NCBI GenBank assembly: GCA_020027635.1
Contig: JAHKKL010000120.1
Location: forward strand, 1-5,728
Source of the DNA: Gammaproteobacteria bacterium
Lineage (GTDB): Bacteria > Pseudomonadota > Gammaproteobacteria > UBA9214
DNA: 5,728 nt
Direction of reading: 5' to 3'
Of this stretch, positions 4,684-5,728 are shown piece by piece. The notes under the pieces are model-generated. The model did no database searches. It saw only the letters and a program-made list of their open reading frames with translations, and was not told the DNA's origin. Position 1 is the first letter of the stretch. Every line of letters begins with the position of its first letter. A program made the position numbers and the translations under genes.

Positions 4684-5728
4684 ATGACAGATAAAGAGTA
4701 CCTGGCAATGACCGGCAACAGCCCCCCGGCGACTCATCGATCGCTGATCGGCATCGGCGTCGCATTCGGGATGTGCTTCTATCTCATCGATGTACTGATT
4801 GACGTCTACCTGTTTCAACGGGGTAACCTCATCGATCATCTGCTGCATCCGGAGCTTCATGAAACGTGGATGCGCCTCAGCATCCTGCTCCTCGCGGTTG
4901 CTTTCGCAATCTACGCCGGCAGATTGCTCAGCAAGGCACGGACAGACACCATGCGCGCGCAAACGGCCGAGAAATTTCTCACCTCCATCATCGACAACAT
5001 CCCCGCCATGATCTTCATCAAGGACGCGAGGAAATTGCGCTTCGTGCGCGTCAATGCCATAGGGGAAAGACTGCTGGGTCTCTCGACCGCGCAACTCATC
5101 GGCAAGAACGATTACGATTTCTTTCCAAAGGCGCAGGCGGACTTTTTCACCGGCAAGGACCGTGAAGTGCTGAAAGCGGGAACCGTGCTGTCGATCCCCG
5201 AGGAGGAAATCGATACGCGGCTACAGGGCAGACGCGTGCTGCAAACCCGCAAGGTCCCCGTACTCGACGACACGGGCCAGCCCGCCTTCCTGCTCGGCAT
5301 CTCCGATGACATCACCGAGGTCAAGCAGGCGGAAGCGGCCCTGCGGGAAACCGAGATTCGACTGCGGACCCTGTTTGACGCCGCCGCCGAATTTATTTTC
5401 GTCGTCGATACGGATGGAATCATCCGGCTGGTCAACCGCCGAGCCGTTCAACAATCGGGCTATGCGGAAAATGATCTCATGGGAAAACACCTCAAAGAAC
5501 TCTACACCGAGGAATCCCAGCATAAGCACGAGTGTCATTTTCCCCACATCGCGAACCGCGGCTATAACCGCGCGGACATCGATTTTGTGTGCAAGGATGG
5601 CCGCATCATCCAGATGGAATGTTCGGTCACCGCCATCCCCGACAACGCAGGCAATTTCAGTTCCTTTCTGGTCGTTCAGCGGGATGTCACGGAAGAGCGC
5701 GCCGCCGCCGCTGCACTGGCGTACAGCG
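4684..5728 (+). CDS. Membrane-anchored sensor with two PAS domains, N-terminal part; runs off the window
   Basis: The frame gives 348 residues and is still open at the window end. Two hydrophobic helices (about residues 20-44 and 65-82) flank a short loop containing HLLHPELHETWMR, an N-terminal module common in proteobacterial PAS-containing signalling proteins. A cytoplasmic linker leads to PAS 1 (about 98-214; IIDNIPAMIFIKD, LLGLSTAQLIGKNDYDFFP written in part, and the ending LLGISDDITEVKQAE). PAS 2 follows (about 224-338; LFDAAAEFIFVVDTDGII, NRRAVQQSGYAENDLMGK, ending VVQRDVTEERA). The usual output beyond such arrays is a histidine kinase, a GGDEF/EAL domain or another regulator; none is visible, so the type is unknown. 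The ATG at 4684 has GGAG at 4670-4673, 10 bases upstream; a second in-frame ATG at 4708 is possible but lacks a clear ribosome binding site. Ligand and target are unknown, and a link to the hvf operon is not shown. Confidence 0.9.
   Translation, partial: MTDKEYLAMTGNSPPATHRSLIGIGVAFGMCFYLIDVLIDVYLFQRGNLIDHLLHPELHETWMRLSILLLAVAFAIYAGRLLSKARTDTMRAQTAEKFLTSIIDNIPAMIFIKDARKLRFVRVNAIGERLLGLSTAQLIGKNDYDFFPKAQADFFTGKDREVLKAGTVLSIPEEEIDTRLQGRRVLQTRKVPVLDDTGQPAFLLGISDDITEVKQAEAALRETEIRLRTLFDAAAEFIFVVDTDGIIRLVNRRAVQQSGYAENDLMGKHLKELYTEESQHKHECHFPHIANRGYNRADIDFVCKDGRIIQMECSVTAIPDNAGNFSSFLVVQRDVTEERAAAAALAYS

Noticed and set aside
4660..5094. Minus-strand frame of 144 codons under the sensor gene
   Set aside because: It is antisense to the transmembrane and PAS-coding region. 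It could have explained the leftward terminator at 4233-4254, but its product is unrecognisable and lacks a family signature.
1..5728. tRNA, rRNA, insertion sequences, attachment sites, CRISPR
   Set aside because: I saw no cloverleaf-like sequence, rRNA core, transposase or integrase motif, or regularly spaced repeats on either strand.

Overview
The window looks like a chromosomal segment from a GC-rich gammaproteobacterium. Evidence: the rnfG-rnfE-nth gene order, an Nth whose catalytic and iron-sulfur residues carry the same numbers as in E. coli Nth, and a REP-like hairpin of a kind common in Pseudomonas and purple sulfur/sulfur-oxidising gammaproteobacteria. Species cannot be named. All recognised genes lie on the + strand.

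Positions 1-1907 hold the distal end of an Rnf (Rsx) operon: the 3' part of rnfG, complete rnfE (ATGA overlap with rnfG), and nth (endonuclease III). A perfect 19-base palindrome covers the rnfE stop and the probable nth ribosome binding site.

Positions 1908-2130 are a spacer containing several inverted repeats, including a perfect 8-bp REP-like hairpin and a second GC hairpin just upstream of the next operon.

Positions 2131-4170 are the most interesting part: a compact three-gene RiPP operon of the HvfABC (oxazolin/bufferin) type. hvfA encodes an exported precursor of 124 residues with four EGKCG/EGRCG motifs. hvfB encodes a DUF692 multinuclear non-haem iron oxidase (MNIO), which in this family converts motif cysteines to copper-binding heterocycles. 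hvfC encodes the DUF2063-type partner that presents the precursor to the oxidase. The genes are separated by 2 bases (A/B) and overlap by 17 bases (B/C), so they are probably translated as one unit. The system type is known, but this precursor has a distinctive 12-residue repeat architecture with apparently eroded cysteine positions. No DoxX-type fourth gene follows in the window.

Positions 4171-4683 are a 513-base stretch without a recognisable gene. It holds a strong 9-bp hairpin whose T-run lies on the minus strand, a weak promoter candidate and some small doubtful ORFs. From 4684 to the window end runs the N-terminal part of a membrane-anchored sensor with two transmembrane helices and two PAS domains; its output domain lies beyond the window.
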